Shown piece after piece: positions 36,166-45,278 of a DNA stretch of 64,000 nucleotides. Position 1 is the stretch's first letter, and each line of letters begins with the position of its first letter. Location of the stretch: NCBI RefSeq assembly GCF_003046185.1, contig NZ_PZZL01000006.1, positions 62,001 through 126,000 of the forward strand, read 5' to 3'. A model generated the notes under the pieces. The model saw nothing but the letters and a program-made list of their open reading frames with translations, was not told the DNA's origin and ran no database searches. The DNA is from Phreatobacter oligotrophus. Its GTDB lineage: Bacteria > Pseudomonadota > Alphaproteobacteria > Rhizobiales > Phreatobacteraceae. Both the position numbers and the translations under genes were made by a program.

Positions 36166-37794
36166 TTACGGTTTGTCGATCCGGTAGAGGCGAGCGAAGG
36201 GTCTCACCGCCACCTCGCGGATGCCGGGAACATCGCCGATCTGCCGGCCGACATTGGGCAGGTCGGCATTGATCACCAGCAGGTAGTGGAACCTGCGGCG
36301 CCAGTCCGCGAGGTAGTGGAAGTCGATGAGCGCCTCCGGCGCGTCGAGTTCATCGAGATTGGGAGTGCCACCCTCGGGCACTGCCAGTTGGATCCACGGC
36401 GGCAGCACCTTGAGCGGCTGTTTGCCGGCGGCGGAGAAGACCGTCGGCACGAAGGCCTGGCGCCAGATGACCAGCAGGGTCGGCAGATGGCGGAAGATCG
36501 GCTCGCCATGGGCATAGCGGCCGAGCGGCGCGCGCGGATCGGAAACGGAGCCTGTGAACTGTTCGGCGACCAGGACGGCAGAGCCGGGCTCGATGGTGGC
36601 GGAGACCGCCCGAAGATCGCGCACCGCCGCCTGCTGGCCAGACCAGACCGTGCCGATGAAGGCGGCCCGGGCGATAACGGCGCCGAGCAGGAGGCAGCCG
36701 ACCAGAACCTGTCCGCGCACTGTCGCGGGCAGTTGCGGACGCACGGAGGCCGCCCACATCAAACCCGCCATGGCCGGCAAACGCTTCTCGATCCAACCCG
36801 TTCCGAACAGGGTCGATGGGACAAAATGGCAAAGGACGAAGAGCGTGACGGCAAGCCAGAACAGCCCGAAATGCATCTGCAGCCGGCCGCGCAGGAGCGC
36901 AAAGACCGGCAGAGACATGATGGCGAAGACGGTCAGCAGGTCCGGGACGAGGTCGTAGGTCTTCAGCGGTGTGAGCATGATCGACAGATGCTCCAGAACC
37001 GTCGGCGGCGGAAACTGCAGCATCGTCGCTTTGAATTGGGCTCCCGCGCCCGGCACGACATGCGCTCCGGGCAGGCGCGGGGCAAAGAGCGCCAGGGCCA
37101 CGACCGGCAGGACACAAGCGGCGGTGGCGTAGACAAGGCGTCTGACGATGAGGCGTCGCGCGATCGGCTGCTCCACCGGTGGGCGCCGCCGGCCGACATC
37201 GAGCCCAACGAGCAGCAGCAGGAAGAACATTAGCCCGAAGACGTGGACGACCATCAGCCCGGTCGCCATCGCCGCCCGCGCCGCGAAGCGTCTCCAGCGG
37301 GACAGGCCCGTCAGGCGCGTGTCGAGAGCCGCGGCGAACAAGGCGCAGCCAAGACCGAGCTGGAAGCTCAGCAGCCCGCCCACGACGATGAAGTTCCAGG
37401 CGAGCAGGAACAGCCCGACATGCCAGATATGGGGCCCGCCGAAGAGGGCCCGGTTGAGAACGATCAGCCCCGCCGGGACAATCAGCAGGGACAGGGCGAC
37501 GAGCGCCGGCCCCAGGGCGTCGAAGGGCAGGACCTGCCCGAGCACCATGCCGAGATGGTCGAGGCCGAGATTGGTCCAGGCGAGGCTCCAGTCGGGCTGG
37601 TACATCGCGGCGACCGGTGTCCCCTTCGCATAGCCGAGGAGCACCCACAGCCGCGCCAGATGGTTCGGGACATCCCAGAGATAGGGCATCGGCGCCACGG
37701 CCAACGGCGCGACCACGGCGATGGCGGCAAGGCCCACAAGGGCAGCAATGAGCCGGCGCGGCGGGTGAAACCCCACGGATGGGCGGGACGACAT
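36166..37794 (-). CDS. Polytopic membrane protein, Gtr-cassette partner
   Basis: 542 residues with roughly ten hydrophobic segments. A large C-terminal soluble part starts at about 400 (EPGSAVLVAEQFTG) and ends with RPFARLYRIDKP. An acidic/aromatic first loop, PYLWDVPNHLARLWVLLGYA, resembles the Asp-containing first periplasmic loop of GT-C glycosyltransferases, so a lipid-linked sugar transferase is plausible. It follows a GT2 gene and a GtrA gene on the same strand. GGAAGGTGA before ATG 37794 favours that start over the GTG at 37806. No named family recognised. Confidence 0.75.
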   Translation of the reverse strand: MSSRPSVGFHPPRRLIAALVGLAAIAVVAPLAVAPMPYLWDVPNHLARLWVLLGYAKGTPVAAMYQPDWSLAWTNLGLDHLGMVLGQVLPFDALGPALVALSLLIVPAGLIVLNRALFGGPHIWHVGLFLLAWNFIVVGGLLSFQLGLGCALFAAALDTRLTGLSRWRRFAARAAMATGLMVVHVFGLMFFLLLLVGLDVGRRRPPVEQPIARRLIVRRLVYATAACVLPVVALALFAPRLPGAHVVPGAGAQFKATMLQFPPPTVLEHLSIMLTPLKTYDLVPDLLTVFAIMSLPVFALLRGRLQMHFGLFWLAVTLFVLCHFVPSTLFGTGWIEKRLPAMAGLMWAASVRPQLPATVRGQVLVGCLLLGAVIARAAFIGTVWSGQQAAVRDLRAVSATIEPGSAVLVAEQFTGSVSDPRAPLGRYAHGEPIFRHLPTLLVIWRQAFVPTVFSAAGKQPLKVLPPWIQLAVPEGGTPNLDELDAPEALIDFHYLADWRRRFHYLLVINADLPNVGRQIGDVPGIREVAVRPFARLYRIDKP

Positions 37795-37819
37795 GGCGGG
37801 GATCACCTTCCGAGGGACA

Positions 37820-38209
37820 TCAGCGTGCCGTCCCGAAGACGCGCCGCATCAGCAGGAACGAGGCGACGGTGGTGATGCCGATCGCCACGACCTTGCCGAC
37901 GATGGGCCAGCCGGTGAGGCGGTGGACCAGCCAGAAGGTCACCGTGCCGATGCTGAACTGCACGGCAAGCACGCCGATGAAGGGGACCACCGTCCGCCAC
38001 CGGGCAATGTCCGCGAAACGGCGGCCGAAGGTCAGCAGCCCGTTCATCAGGAAGCTGTTCAGCCCGCCGGCGGCAAAGCCGATGACATGGGCGAGGAGCG
38101 GTGGCACGCCCACCCCCATGGCCAGAAGGAAGACGATCACGTCGATCAGCGAATTGACGACGCCGACGCCGAGGAAGGCCGCGATCCTGCCAAAGGCCTG
38201 TGGCAGCAC
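37820..38209 (-). CDS. GtrA-family membrane protein
   Basis: 129 residues with four hydrophobic segments, the standard GtrA layout. Typical parts are FLGVGVVNSLIDVIVFLLA, the polar FAAGGLNSFLMNGLLTF between helices 2 and 3, and KVVAIGITTVASFLLMRRVF at the end. GtrA proteins are thought to flip undecaprenyl-phosphate-linked sugars across the inner membrane. Starts at GTG 38209, 3 bases after the stop of the glycosyltransferase gene, so the pair is translationally linked. Confidence 0.9.
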   Translation of the reverse strand: MLPQAFGRIAAFLGVGVVNSLIDVIVFLLAMGVGVPPLLAHVIGFAAGGLNSFLMNGLLTFGRRFADIARWRTVVPFIGVLAVQFSIGTVTFWLVHRLTGWPIVGKVVAIGITTVASFLLMRRVFGTAR

Positions 38210-38212
38210 CGG

Positions 38213-39253
38213 TCAGGCCCGCGGCGGAACGGCCGGGACGGCGAGCCCGGGGAGGGCGATCGCGGCCCCGGAAGGCGACACCAGCGGAGCGGGACCATCG
38301 TCGATCCGGGCAGAGATGACCGCGTCGACGATGTAGTGGGGGCGGTGCTTCGACTCGATCACCAGCCGGCCGAGATATTCGCCGATGATGCCGAGAACGA
38401 CGAGCTGCACCGCCGAGAAGGTCGTCACCGCGATGAACAGGCTGGTCCAGCCATCCACCACATGGCCGCGAGCCCATTGCACGGCGCTGTAGCCCATCAG
38501 CATGAGCGCCAGGCCCGCGGCGGCGAAGCCCAGCCAGCTCGCCAGCCGCAACGGCTTGATCGAGAAGGAGGTCAGGGCGTCGAGGGCGAAGCGCAGCATC
38601 TTCGCCAGCGGATATTTGGTCTCGCCGGCAAAGCGCGCCTCCCGCACATAGTCGATCGGCTCCTGCCGGCCGCCCAGCCAGCTGACGAGCCCGCGGGTGA
38701 AACGATGCTGCTCGGGCAGCGCCAGCAGCAGATCGACGACCCGTCGCGTCATGAGCCTGAAATCGCCCGCATCGACCGGGATGTCGACGGAGGAGAGCTG
38801 GCGCAGCAGCCGGTAGAACAGGGCGGCGGAGCCGCGCTTGAAGGCGGTCTCGCCCACCCGCTCCACCCGCCGGCCATAGACGACGTCGGCGCCGCCATTC
38901 ATCTGGCACATCATCGGGCCGATGAGTTCCGGGGGGTCCTGCAGGTCGGCGTCGATGAGCAGCACCCGCGCGCCGCGGGCCGCCCTCAGACCTGCCAGGA
39001 CCGCCATCTGGTGGCCGAAATTGCGCCTCAGCCGGATGGCGATGATCCGCGGATCATGGGCCGCCGCCGCCGCCATGATGGGCCAGGTGCCGTCGGTCGA
39101 CCCGTCATCGACGAGGACGATCTCGAAATTGCCGCCCGTGGCCGTCTCGGCCGCAGCGGTCATGCGCACCAGGAACGCGCTGACGCCCTCGGCCTCGTTG
39201 AAACAGGGGGCGACGACCGACAAGACCGGCGCCGTTGCGTCCCGATCGACCAT
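38213..39253 (-). CDS. GT2 glycosyltransferase, GtrB/ArnC/DPM1-like
   Basis: 346 residues. The GT-A domain starts VLSVVAPCFNEAEGVSAFL; the metal/nucleotide motifs are LVDDGSTDGTW and LIDADLQDPPEL. Two C-terminal membrane helices follow (LASWLGFAAAGLALMLMG and FSAVQLVVLGIIGEYLGRLV). This layout is that of undecaprenyl-phosphate glucosyl/glycosyl transferases (GtrB, ArnC). It would load a sugar on the lipid carrier which GtrA flips. ATG 39253 preferred to the frame start at 39304. First gene of the - strand cassette. Confidence 0.92.
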   Translation of the reverse strand: MVDRDATAPVLSVVAPCFNEAEGVSAFLVRMTAAAETATGGNFEIVLVDDGSTDGTWPIMAAAAAHDPRIIAIRLRRNFGHQMAVLAGLRAARGARVLLIDADLQDPPELIGPMMCQMNGGADVVYGRRVERVGETAFKRGSAALFYRLLRQLSSVDIPVDAGDFRLMTRRVVDLLLALPEQHRFTRGLVSWLGGRQEPIDYVREARFAGETKYPLAKMLRFALDALTSFSIKPLRLASWLGFAAAGLALMLMGYSAVQWARGHVVDGWTSLFIAVTTFSAVQLVVLGIIGEYLGRLVIESKHRPHYIVDAVISARIDDGPAPLVSPSGAAIALPGLAVPAVPPRA

Positions 39254-39422
39254 GCCCCGCCCCTCACGCACCACGCGGCCGCACTGACAGTGCGGCTGAG
39301 CCATCCTCCCGCAGAGGAAGACGGCGGCGTTGAAAATACACGGGAAGTCGAAAGGCTACAACCGGGAAGCGTGGCTCTGCGTCACCGCGCGTGGTGGCGG
39401 CGGCATCACCACGAGCCGATGG

Positions 39423-40586
39423 CTAAACCGCCAGATCTCGCATGACCTGGATGAGGTCACTCTTGCCCTCGAAGCCGATGCCCGGCAGGTCCGGCATGAC
39501 GATATGGCCATCCTCGACGCGGACGCTGTCAGGGAAGCCGCCATAGGGCTGGAAGAGGTCCGGATAGCTCTCGTTGCCACCGAGGCCGAGGCCGGCGGCG
39601 ATGTTAAGCGACATCTGGTGGCCGCCATGGGGGATGCAGCGGGCCGGCGACCAGCCCTGCTGCGCCAGCACGTCGAGGGTGCGCAGATACTCGACGAGCC
39701 CATAGGAGAGCGCGCAGTCGAACTGCAGCCAGTCGCGATCGGGCCGCATGCCGCCATAGCGCAGGAGGTTCCGCGCATCCTGGTGGGAGAAGAGGTTCTC
39801 GCCCGTCGCCATGGGGCCGGGATAGAACTCCGCCAGCGCCGCCTGCAGCGCATAGTCAAGCGGATCGCCCGCCTCCTCGTACCAGAACAGCGGATAGTCG
39901 CGGAGCATCTTGGCATAGGCGATGGCGGTCTCGAGGTCGAAGCGGCCATTGGCGTCGACGGCGAGGCGCGCCTTGGACCCGATCTCGGTCAGCACCGTCT
40001 CGATGCGCCGGCGGTCCTCGGCGAGCGTCGCGCCGCCGATCTTCATCTTCACGACCGTGTAGCCGCGGTCGAGATAGCTCCTCATCTCCGCCCGCAGCGC
40101 CGTGTCATCCTTGCCGGGATAGTAATAGCCGCCGGCCGCATAGACGAAGACTCGTCGGTCGGCCTCGCGGCCCTTCATCTCCGCCAGCAGGCGGAACAGC
40201 GGCTTGCCCGCGATCTTGGCGACCGCGTCCCACACCGCCATGTCGAGCGTGCCGACGGCGACCGACCGTTCGCCATGGCCGCCCGGCTTCTCGTTGACCA
40301 TCATCGCCGCCCAGACCCGGTGCGGATCGAGATTGTCGCCGGCCTCGTTCAGAAGGCTCTTCGGCTCGGCCTCGAGGATGCGGCCGCGGAAACGCTCGCG
40401 GATGAGCCCGCCCTGGCCGTAGCGGCCATTGGAATTGAAGCCGTAGCCGACGACCCGCCGGCCGTCGCGCACCACGTCGGTCACCACCGCGACCAGGCTC
40501 GCGGTCATCTTGGTGAAGTCGATATAGGCGTTGCGGATGGGCGAGGCGATCGGCTTGGTGACCTCGACGACGTCGACGATGCGCAT
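39423..40586 (-). CDS. Mandelate racemase / muconate lactonizing enzyme family protein
   Basis: 387 residues of the enolase superfamily. The N-terminal capping domain opens MRIVDVVEVTKPIASPIRNA. Barrel motifs are TVVKMKIGGATLAEDRRRIE (KxK catalytic lysine region), LAVDANGRFDLETAIAYAKM with the metal Asp, FWYEEAGDPLDY with Glu, GENLFSHQDARNLLRYGG, and CIPHGGHQMSLNIAAGLGLG. Members dehydrate or racemise sugar acids; this one looks like an acid-sugar dehydratase-type member, but the substrate is not determinable. AGGACATCCC supports ATG 40586. Monocistronic, upstream of it is the tRNA gene. Confidence 0.9.
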   Translation of the reverse strand: MRIVDVVEVTKPIASPIRNAYIDFTKMTASLVAVVTDVVRDGRRVVGYGFNSNGRYGQGGLIRERFRGRILEAEPKSLLNEAGDNLDPHRVWAAMMVNEKPGGHGERSVAVGTLDMAVWDAVAKIAGKPLFRLLAEMKGREADRRVFVYAAGGYYYPGKDDTALRAEMRSYLDRGYTVVKMKIGGATLAEDRRRIETVLTEIGSKARLAVDANGRFDLETAIAYAKMLRDYPLFWYEEAGDPLDYALQAALAEFYPGPMATGENLFSHQDARNLLRYGGMRPDRDWLQFDCALSYGLVEYLRTLDVLAQQGWSPARCIPHGGHQMSLNIAAGLGLGGNESYPDLFQPYGGFPDSVRVEDGHIVMPDLPGIGFEGKSDLIQVMRDLAV

Positions 40587-40655
40587 GGGATGTCCTGGCG
40601 GCGGATGGGGCTCGGCCGAGGGATAGAGCGTCGGGCAGTGCGAGGCCAGCGGATT

Positions 40656-40731
40656 TGGTGGGCCCGGAGGGACTCGAACCCCCAACCAAGCGGTTATGAG
40701 CCGCCGGCTCTAACCATTGAGCTACAGGCCC
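40656..40731 (-). tRNA. tRNA-Ile (anticodon CAU)
   Basis: 76 bases with CCA encoded. Seven-pair acceptor stem GGGCCTG / CGGGCCC, D-arm TAGCTCAATGGTTAGAGC, and anticodon loop CTCATAA with anticodon CAT (at 40696-40698 on the + strand). T-arm GGGGGTTCGAGTCCCTC. The loop and anticodon stem (GGCGGCTCATAACCGCTTGG) match the tRNA-Ile2 that receives lysidine at C34 to read AUA, rather than elongator or initiator Met. Isolated, with no integrase or duplicated 3' end nearby. Confidence 0.92.
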
Positions 40732-40860
40732 ACCGTGCCGGCGGTGACGCGCGGCGTGCCGCGAAAAGGCCGCAAGGAAACCCTTGGGGCGGCACGAACA
40801 GGTGATGGCATTTGGCCTTGTCGGCGTCAATCGCCGCGCCGCTGCAACCTGGGGGATAGG

Positions 40861-41616
40861 ATGACCACCACCGACCGCCTGACGACCCGCGCCCTTGCGC
40901 CCGCTCTGCCCCGCCGTGCGCTGGCCGGTCTCGCGCTCGCCGCCGGACTTGGCCTGTCCGCCCTCCCCGCCCTCGCGCAGGTCGCCCAGCCCCGCCAGAT
41001 CGCCGTGCAGGGCGAGGGCCAGGCCTCGGCGGCCCCGACCGAGGCCTTCATCGCCGGCGGCACGCAGATCCAGGCCCGCACCGCCCGCGAGGCCATGGAC
41101 GGCAATGCCCGCGCCATGCGCCAGGTGCAGGAGGCGCTGCGCCAGGCCGGCATCGCCGACCGGGACGTCGCGAGTTCCGGCCTCAGCCTCCAGCCGCAGT
41201 TGGAGTATCCGAGCGGCGGGAGGCCGCGCGTCACCGGCTATGTCGCGGGACACCGGCTGCGGGTCCGGGTGCGTGACCTCGCCACCCTCGGCGACGTGCT
41301 CGACAAGATGGTGGCGGCGGGGGCCAACCAGATCGACGGGCTGCAGCTGAGCGTGCCGGACTGGTCCGCCAAGGTGGACGAGGCCCGCGAGGCGGCCATC
41401 GTCGATGCGCGCCGCAAGGCCGAGGTTCTGGCCAAGTCCGCCGGCGCCCGGCTCGGCAAGGTCCTGTCGATCACCGAAAGCGGCGGGGCCTTGCCGCCGC
41501 CGGTCATGCGCTCGCGCGCCTCGGGCGTCTCGGCCGCCTATGAATCGACGCCGATCGCCACGGGCGACCAGACCTTCCGCCTGTCGGTGTCGATCGCCTG
41601 GGAGCTGGTGGACTGA
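40861..41616 (+). CDS. SIMPL-domain (DUF541) exported protein
   Basis: 251 residues. Signal peptide RALAGLALAAGLGLSALPAL, cleaved after AQ. The mature chain is a SIMPL domain: QIAVQGEGQASAAPTEAFIA opens it, then DVASSGLSLQPQLEY, ITGYVAGHRLRVRVRDL-like central strand and VDEAREAAIVDARRKAEVLA near the end. These are periplasmic proteins of uncertain function, some linked to oxidative stress. It ends 4 bases before the convergent exporter gene stop, so no separate terminator is present. Confidence 0.88.
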   Translation: MTTTDRLTTRALAPALPRRALAGLALAAGLGLSALPALAQVAQPRQIAVQGEGQASAAPTEAFIAGGTQIQARTAREAMDGNARAMRQVQEALRQAGIADRDVASSGLSLQPQLEYPSGGRPRVTGYVAGHRLRVRVRDLATLGDVLDKMVAAGANQIDGLQLSVPDWSAKVDEAREAAIVDARRKAEVLAKSAGARLGKVLSITESGGALPPPVMRSRASGVSAAYESTPIATGDQTFRLSVSIAWELVD

Positions 41617-41620
41617 CCGC

Positions 41621-43405
41621 CTATTCGGCCGCCGCGTCCGGCGCGCCGAACTGGATGGCGACGTAATGCGCGTAGAGCCCGTTGCGGGCGATGAGATCGG
41701 CATGGGTGCCGGTCTCGACCACGCGTCCCGCCTCGATCACGATGATCCGGTCGGCGCGCATCACCGTCGACAGGCGGTGGGCGATGACGATGGAGGTGCG
41801 CCCGTCGAGGAGCTGGTCGAGGGCGCGCTGCACCTCGAACTCGCTTTCGGAATCGAGCGCCGAGGTCGCCTCGTCGAGCAGCATGATCGGCGCATTCTTC
41901 AGGATCGCGCGGGCAATGGCGACGCGCTGGCGCTGGCCGCCGGACAGGCCCTGCCCGTGCTCGCCGATCAGCGTCTCGTAGCCCTCGGGCAGGCCGGTGA
42001 TGAAGTCATGGGCGTGGGCGGCCCGGGCCGCGGCGATGATCTCGTCCTCGGTGGCGCCGGGACGGCCGACGGCGATGTTCTCGCGCACCGTGCCCTGGAA
42101 CAGGAAGACGTCCTGGCTGACGAAAGCCATGGCGCCGCGCAGCGAGGCGACGGTGACATCGCGCACGTCCTGGCCATCGACGGTGATGGCGCCGGCCTCG
42201 ACGTCGAAGAAGCGCTGCACGAGGGAGATGATGGTGGACTTGCCGCCGCCCGAAGGACCGACCAGCGCCGTGGTCTTGCCGCCGGCGGCGATGAAGGACA
42301 GGTCCCGCACCACCGGCTCGCCGGACTGGTAGCCGAAGGTGACCTTGTCGAAGGCGACGGTGCCGGCCCCCACGGCGAGCTGGGTGGCGTCGGGCTTTTC
42401 CTTCAGCGTCGACTCGGTGTCGAGGAGTTCGTACATCAGGCGGACGCCGACAAGGCCTTTCTCGACCTCGACGCCGAGCCGCGCGAGGCGCTTCGCCGGG
42501 TCATAGGCCAGCAGCAGCGCCGTGACGAAGGCGAAGAAGGCGCCGGCATCCACGCCCTGGTGGATGACGCGCCACGCGCCGTAGACGATGGCGGCCGAGA
42601 TGGCGAGGCCGCCGAGGGTCTCCATCAGCGGTGCGGTGCGGGCGCCGAGGGTCGCGATCTTGTCGGCGCGCTGGCGCACCGCGTCGATCGTCTCCTCCAT
42701 GCGCGCCTGCATCCGGTCCTCCATGCCGAAGGACTTGACGATGCGGACGCCCTGCACCGTCTCCTGCACGACATTGACCATGGAGGAGAGCGAGGTGAAC
42801 TCGCTCTGGGCAAGGCGCCGCACCCGGCGGCGCAGGCGGTTCACGCCGAGCACCGCGAAGGGCATGACGAGCCCGGAGACGACGAACATCAGCGGGTCGG
42901 AATAGATCATCACGCCGATGAGGCCGATGACGGTCAGGAGGTCGCGCCCGACCGTCGTGACGATGTTCTGCAGCACGTCGCGCGCCGCCTGGGCATTGTG
43001 GGTCACGCGGGTGACGAGATCGGCCGAGACATGCTGCTGGTAGAAGTCGACGCCCTGTCCGAGCAGGTGGCGGAAGATGCGCGCCTGCTGGGCCGCGACG
43101 ATGGCATTGCCGATCCGCGCCAGGATGATGTTGGACAGATAGGCCGCGACGCCCTTGATCAGGAAGACGGTGAAGACGGTGACGCCGAACCAGACGGCCA
43201 GCGTGAAGTCGCGATTCTGGAACACGCCGTTGATGAGGTCGCGCATGATCCAGGCGGACATGGCGGTACAGCCGGCGACGATCGCCATGCAGACGAAGGC
43301 GAGCGCATAGCGCGACGCATAGGTGCTGATGCTCTCGGAGACCAGGCGCTTGAGGGTCTGGCCACGCTGGGCATCGAGCTTGGAGAGGAGGCCGGGCAGC
43401 CGCAT
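41621..43405 (-). CDS. MsbA-like ABC exporter (fused permease and ATPase)
   Basis: 594 residues. An N-terminal transmembrane domain of about six helices (YALAFVCMAIVAGCTAMSAW, the DFTLAVWFGVTVFTVFLIKG stretch, and so on) is followed by an ATPase domain. Walker A GPSGGGKSTI, signature GLSGGQRQRVAIARA, Walker B IMLLDEATSALD and the final H-loop IAHRLSTV. Homodimeric flippase/exporter type. The substrate is probably a lipid or lipid-linked molecule (inference from family). Start uncertain: ATG 43405 used, GTG 43423 and frame start 43489 possible. Confidence 0.92.
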   Translation of the reverse strand: MRLPGLLSKLDAQRGQTLKRLVSESISTYASRYALAFVCMAIVAGCTAMSAWIMRDLINGVFQNRDFTLAVWFGVTVFTVFLIKGVAAYLSNIILARIGNAIVAAQQARIFRHLLGQGVDFYQQHVSADLVTRVTHNAQAARDVLQNIVTTVGRDLLTVIGLIGVMIYSDPLMFVVSGLVMPFAVLGVNRLRRRVRRLAQSEFTSLSSMVNVVQETVQGVRIVKSFGMEDRMQARMEETIDAVRQRADKIATLGARTAPLMETLGGLAISAAIVYGAWRVIHQGVDAGAFFAFVTALLLAYDPAKRLARLGVEVEKGLVGVRLMYELLDTESTLKEKPDATQLAVGAGTVAFDKVTFGYQSGEPVVRDLSFIAAGGKTTALVGPSGGGKSTIISLVQRFFDVEAGAITVDGQDVRDVTVASLRGAMAFVSQDVFLFQGTVRENIAVGRPGATEDEIIAAARAAHAHDFITGLPEGYETLIGEHGQGLSGGQRQRVAIARAILKNAPIMLLDEATSALDSESEFEVQRALDQLLDGRTSIVIAHRLSTVMRADRIIVIEAGRVVETGTHADLIARNGLYAHYVAIQFGAPDAAAE

Positions 43406-43549
43406 GAAGCCGTGGGTGCTCACCGAGGATACAAAGTCGCCGCATAACAGGTTTCGGCAGCCCGACCAAGGCGAAGGGCCCCATACCACGCGTCAAACTT
43501 GGACTAGGCCACCTGCGCAGGCGCTTGCGGGCGGCCGCCGGGCGGTGCC

Positions 43550-44182
43550 ATGACAGGGGCCATGGCCACGATCGACACGCTCTTCGTCACCCGCCTCTAC
43601 CGCGCCGCCCTTGGCCCGGAGGACGCCCCGCTCCTCGCGGAGATCGAGGCATCCTGCCGCTCGCTGGCCGTGGACGATGCCGCCGGCATCCGCTGGTGCG
43701 CCCGCAACGGCTATCCGGGCTATACCAGCTACGCCTCGCTGAACGACCTGCCCTGGCGCTTCCCCGCCTTCAAGGCGCTTGCCCGCCGGCTCGACCGCCA
43801 TGTCGCGGATTTCGCCAAGGACCTCGCCCTCGATCTCGGCCGCCGCAAGCTGGCGCTCGATTCGCTCTGGGTGAACGTGCTGCCAGAGGGCGGCGCCCAT
43901 GCCTCCCACATCCACCCGCACAGCGTCGTCTCCGGCACGCTCTACGTCGCCATGCCGAAAGGCGCCGCGGCGCTGAAGCTCGAGGACCCGCGCCACGCCC
44001 AGATGATGGCCCATCCGCCGCGCAAGGCGAATGCGCCGCGCGAGCTGCAGCCGCATGTGTCGGTGGCGACCGCACCCGGCGACATCCTGTTGTGGGAGAG
44101 CTTCGTGCGCCACGAAGTGCCGGTGAACCGGAGCCCCGAGGAGCGGATCTCGGTGAGCTTCAACTACCGCTGGGGGCCGTGA
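43550..44182 (+). CDS. 2OG-Fe(II) oxygenase-like protein (TIGR02466 type)
   Basis: 210 residues. The core carries HIHPHSVVSGTLYVAMPKGA, where the HxH-type metal ligands and the VSGTLYV strand match the 2-oxoglutarate/Fe(II) oxygenase fold of TIGR02466. The second His is in SFVRHEVPVN, and the Arg for 2-oxoglutarate is in RISVSFNYRW. The substrate is unknown. ATG 43562 (ATIDTLFVTRL start) is an equally possible start. The 3' end overlaps the convergent thioesterase gene by 23 bases. Confidence 0.85.
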   Translation: MTGAMATIDTLFVTRLYRAALGPEDAPLLAEIEASCRSLAVDDAAGIRWCARNGYPGYTSYASLNDLPWRFPAFKALARRLDRHVADFAKDLALDLGRRKLALDSLWVNVLPEGGAHASHIHPHSVVSGTLYVAMPKGAAALKLEDPRHAQMMAHPPRKANAPRELQPHVSVATAPGDILLWESFVRHEVPVNRSPEERISVSFNYRWGP

Positions 44183-44591
44183 CGGCCTCGGGCAGCGGCG
44201 GCACCGGCCGCGGCTTGCCCTCCTCGTCGATGGCGACGAAGGCGAAGGTCGCCTGGGTCACCAGTTCGCGCAGGGTCGAGCGGAAGCGCTGCGCCCAGGC
44301 CTCCACATGGATCTTCATGGAGGTGCGGCCGACGTGGAAGACCTCCGTATAGACCTCCAGCACGTCGCCGACGCCCATGGGGCGGATGAAGGTCATCGCC
44401 TCCACCGCCACGGTGACGACGCGGCCCTGCGCCCGCTCCACCCCGGCAATGCCGCCCGCCTGGTCCATGCGGGCCATGACCCAGCCGCCGAAAATGTCGC
44501 CATTGGCATTGGTATCGGCCGGCATGGCGCTGATCCGCACCGTGAGCTGGCCGCGCGGTCGGGAAGGCGCGGGCCGGGGGCTGGAGGTCAT
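44160..44591 (-). CDS. Acyl-CoA thioesterase, YciA-like hotdog
   Basis: 143 residues. The motif ANGDIFGGWVMARMDQAGGI (residues 28-47) carries the conserved Asn, Gly-Asp and the catalytic Asp of the YciA/BACH group. The rest is the single hotdog fold (VVTVAVEAMTFIRPMGVGDV). Hydrolyses acyl-CoA esters, probably hexameric. The frame continues to 44873, but only from 44591 does the sequence match the family. The 3' end overlaps the 2OG gene. Confidence 0.9.
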   Translation of the reverse strand: MTSSPRPAPSRPRGQLTVRISAMPADTNANGDIFGGWVMARMDQAGGIAGVERAQGRVVTVAVEAMTFIRPMGVGDVLEVYTEVFHVGRTSMKIHVEAWAQRFRSTLRELVTQATFAFVAIDEEGKPRPVPPLPEAVTAPSGS

Positions 44592-44781
44592 GGCTGATTC
44601 CGCTCTCGTGTCCTTCGACGATTTGACGCAGGTCCGGCGGGTCGTGGCAATCGGCCCCGCGAACGGCCCCGGAGCCGCACCCGCGGCGCGCCCCTCAGCG
44701 GGAAGTCCAGATTTTCCGGGTGTATCGGCAGTTTTTCCGCTAGTTCGCAGCATCCGTCCGGGCACCGGGAAATTTATTGTC

Positions 44782-44810
44782 TTGCAATTGGCAGACAAAG
44801 GGCCTATCTC
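44782..44810 (+). promoter_or_regulatory. Sigma-70 promoter for cspA
   Basis: TTGCAA (44782-44787), 17 bases, TATCTC (44805-44810). The surrounding 50 bases are clearly more AT-rich than the flanks. Transcription would begin near 44817, giving a leader of about 140 bases before the cspA ATG, the long 5' leader typical of cold-shock genes. The rest of the 363-base gap 44592-44954 holds no gene that I can see. Confidence 0.6.
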
Positions 44811-44954
44811 TGATCGACGTTTCGGCCGTTCTTTTTTGGCCCCGCGCCCTCCAATTCGGCGCACCGCTGACAAAAATCATCGAAACCGTACCAACGAACT
44901 TCTCGTGCCTGACGCGAGCGGTCCACTTCATCGCGCTTTGCGAAAGGACATCCC

Positions 44955-45167
44955 ATGCAGACCGGAACCGTGAAATGGTTCAACTCCCAGAAGGGCTTCG
45001 GCTTCATTCAGCCTGATGGCGGTGGTTCGGACGTTTTCGTCCACATCAGCGCCGTCGAGCGTGCCGGCCTCTACGGCCTCAACGAGGGCCAGAAGATCTC
45101 CTTTGAGATCGTCGCCGATCGCCGTTCCGGCAAGTCGGCGGCCGACAACCTGCGCGCGGTCGAGTGA
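44955..45167 (+). CDS. cspA: Cold-shock protein (CspA family)
   Basis: 70 residues, one cold-shock domain. RNP1 is GFGFIQPDG (about 15-23), RNP2 is VFVHISAVE (about 28-36), and the N-terminus [17 protein letters not shown] is family-standard. A single-stranded nucleic-acid binder and RNA chaperone. AAGGA lies 8 bases before the ATG, and it has its own long leader and promoter. rpsU and an 81-residue unknown follow on the same strand. Confidence 0.96.
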   Translation: MQTGTVKWFNSQKGFGFIQPDGGGSDVFVHISAVERAGLYGLNEGQKISFEIVADRRSGKSAADNLRAVE

Positions 45168-45278
45168 CCGCGGGGCCGATGGGCCCTGCTCGCGAGCCAC
45201 GGATGTAATGGTGGCGACCGAGGACCATCGGGAGACCCGGGCGACGGGGCGGCACTGCCGCGCGTCGTCCGGACCTTG

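Noticed and set aside
40656-40731. tRNA-Ile as an integration site for a genomic island
   Set aside because: No integrase, no repeated 3' tRNA fragment and no change of gene style on either side.
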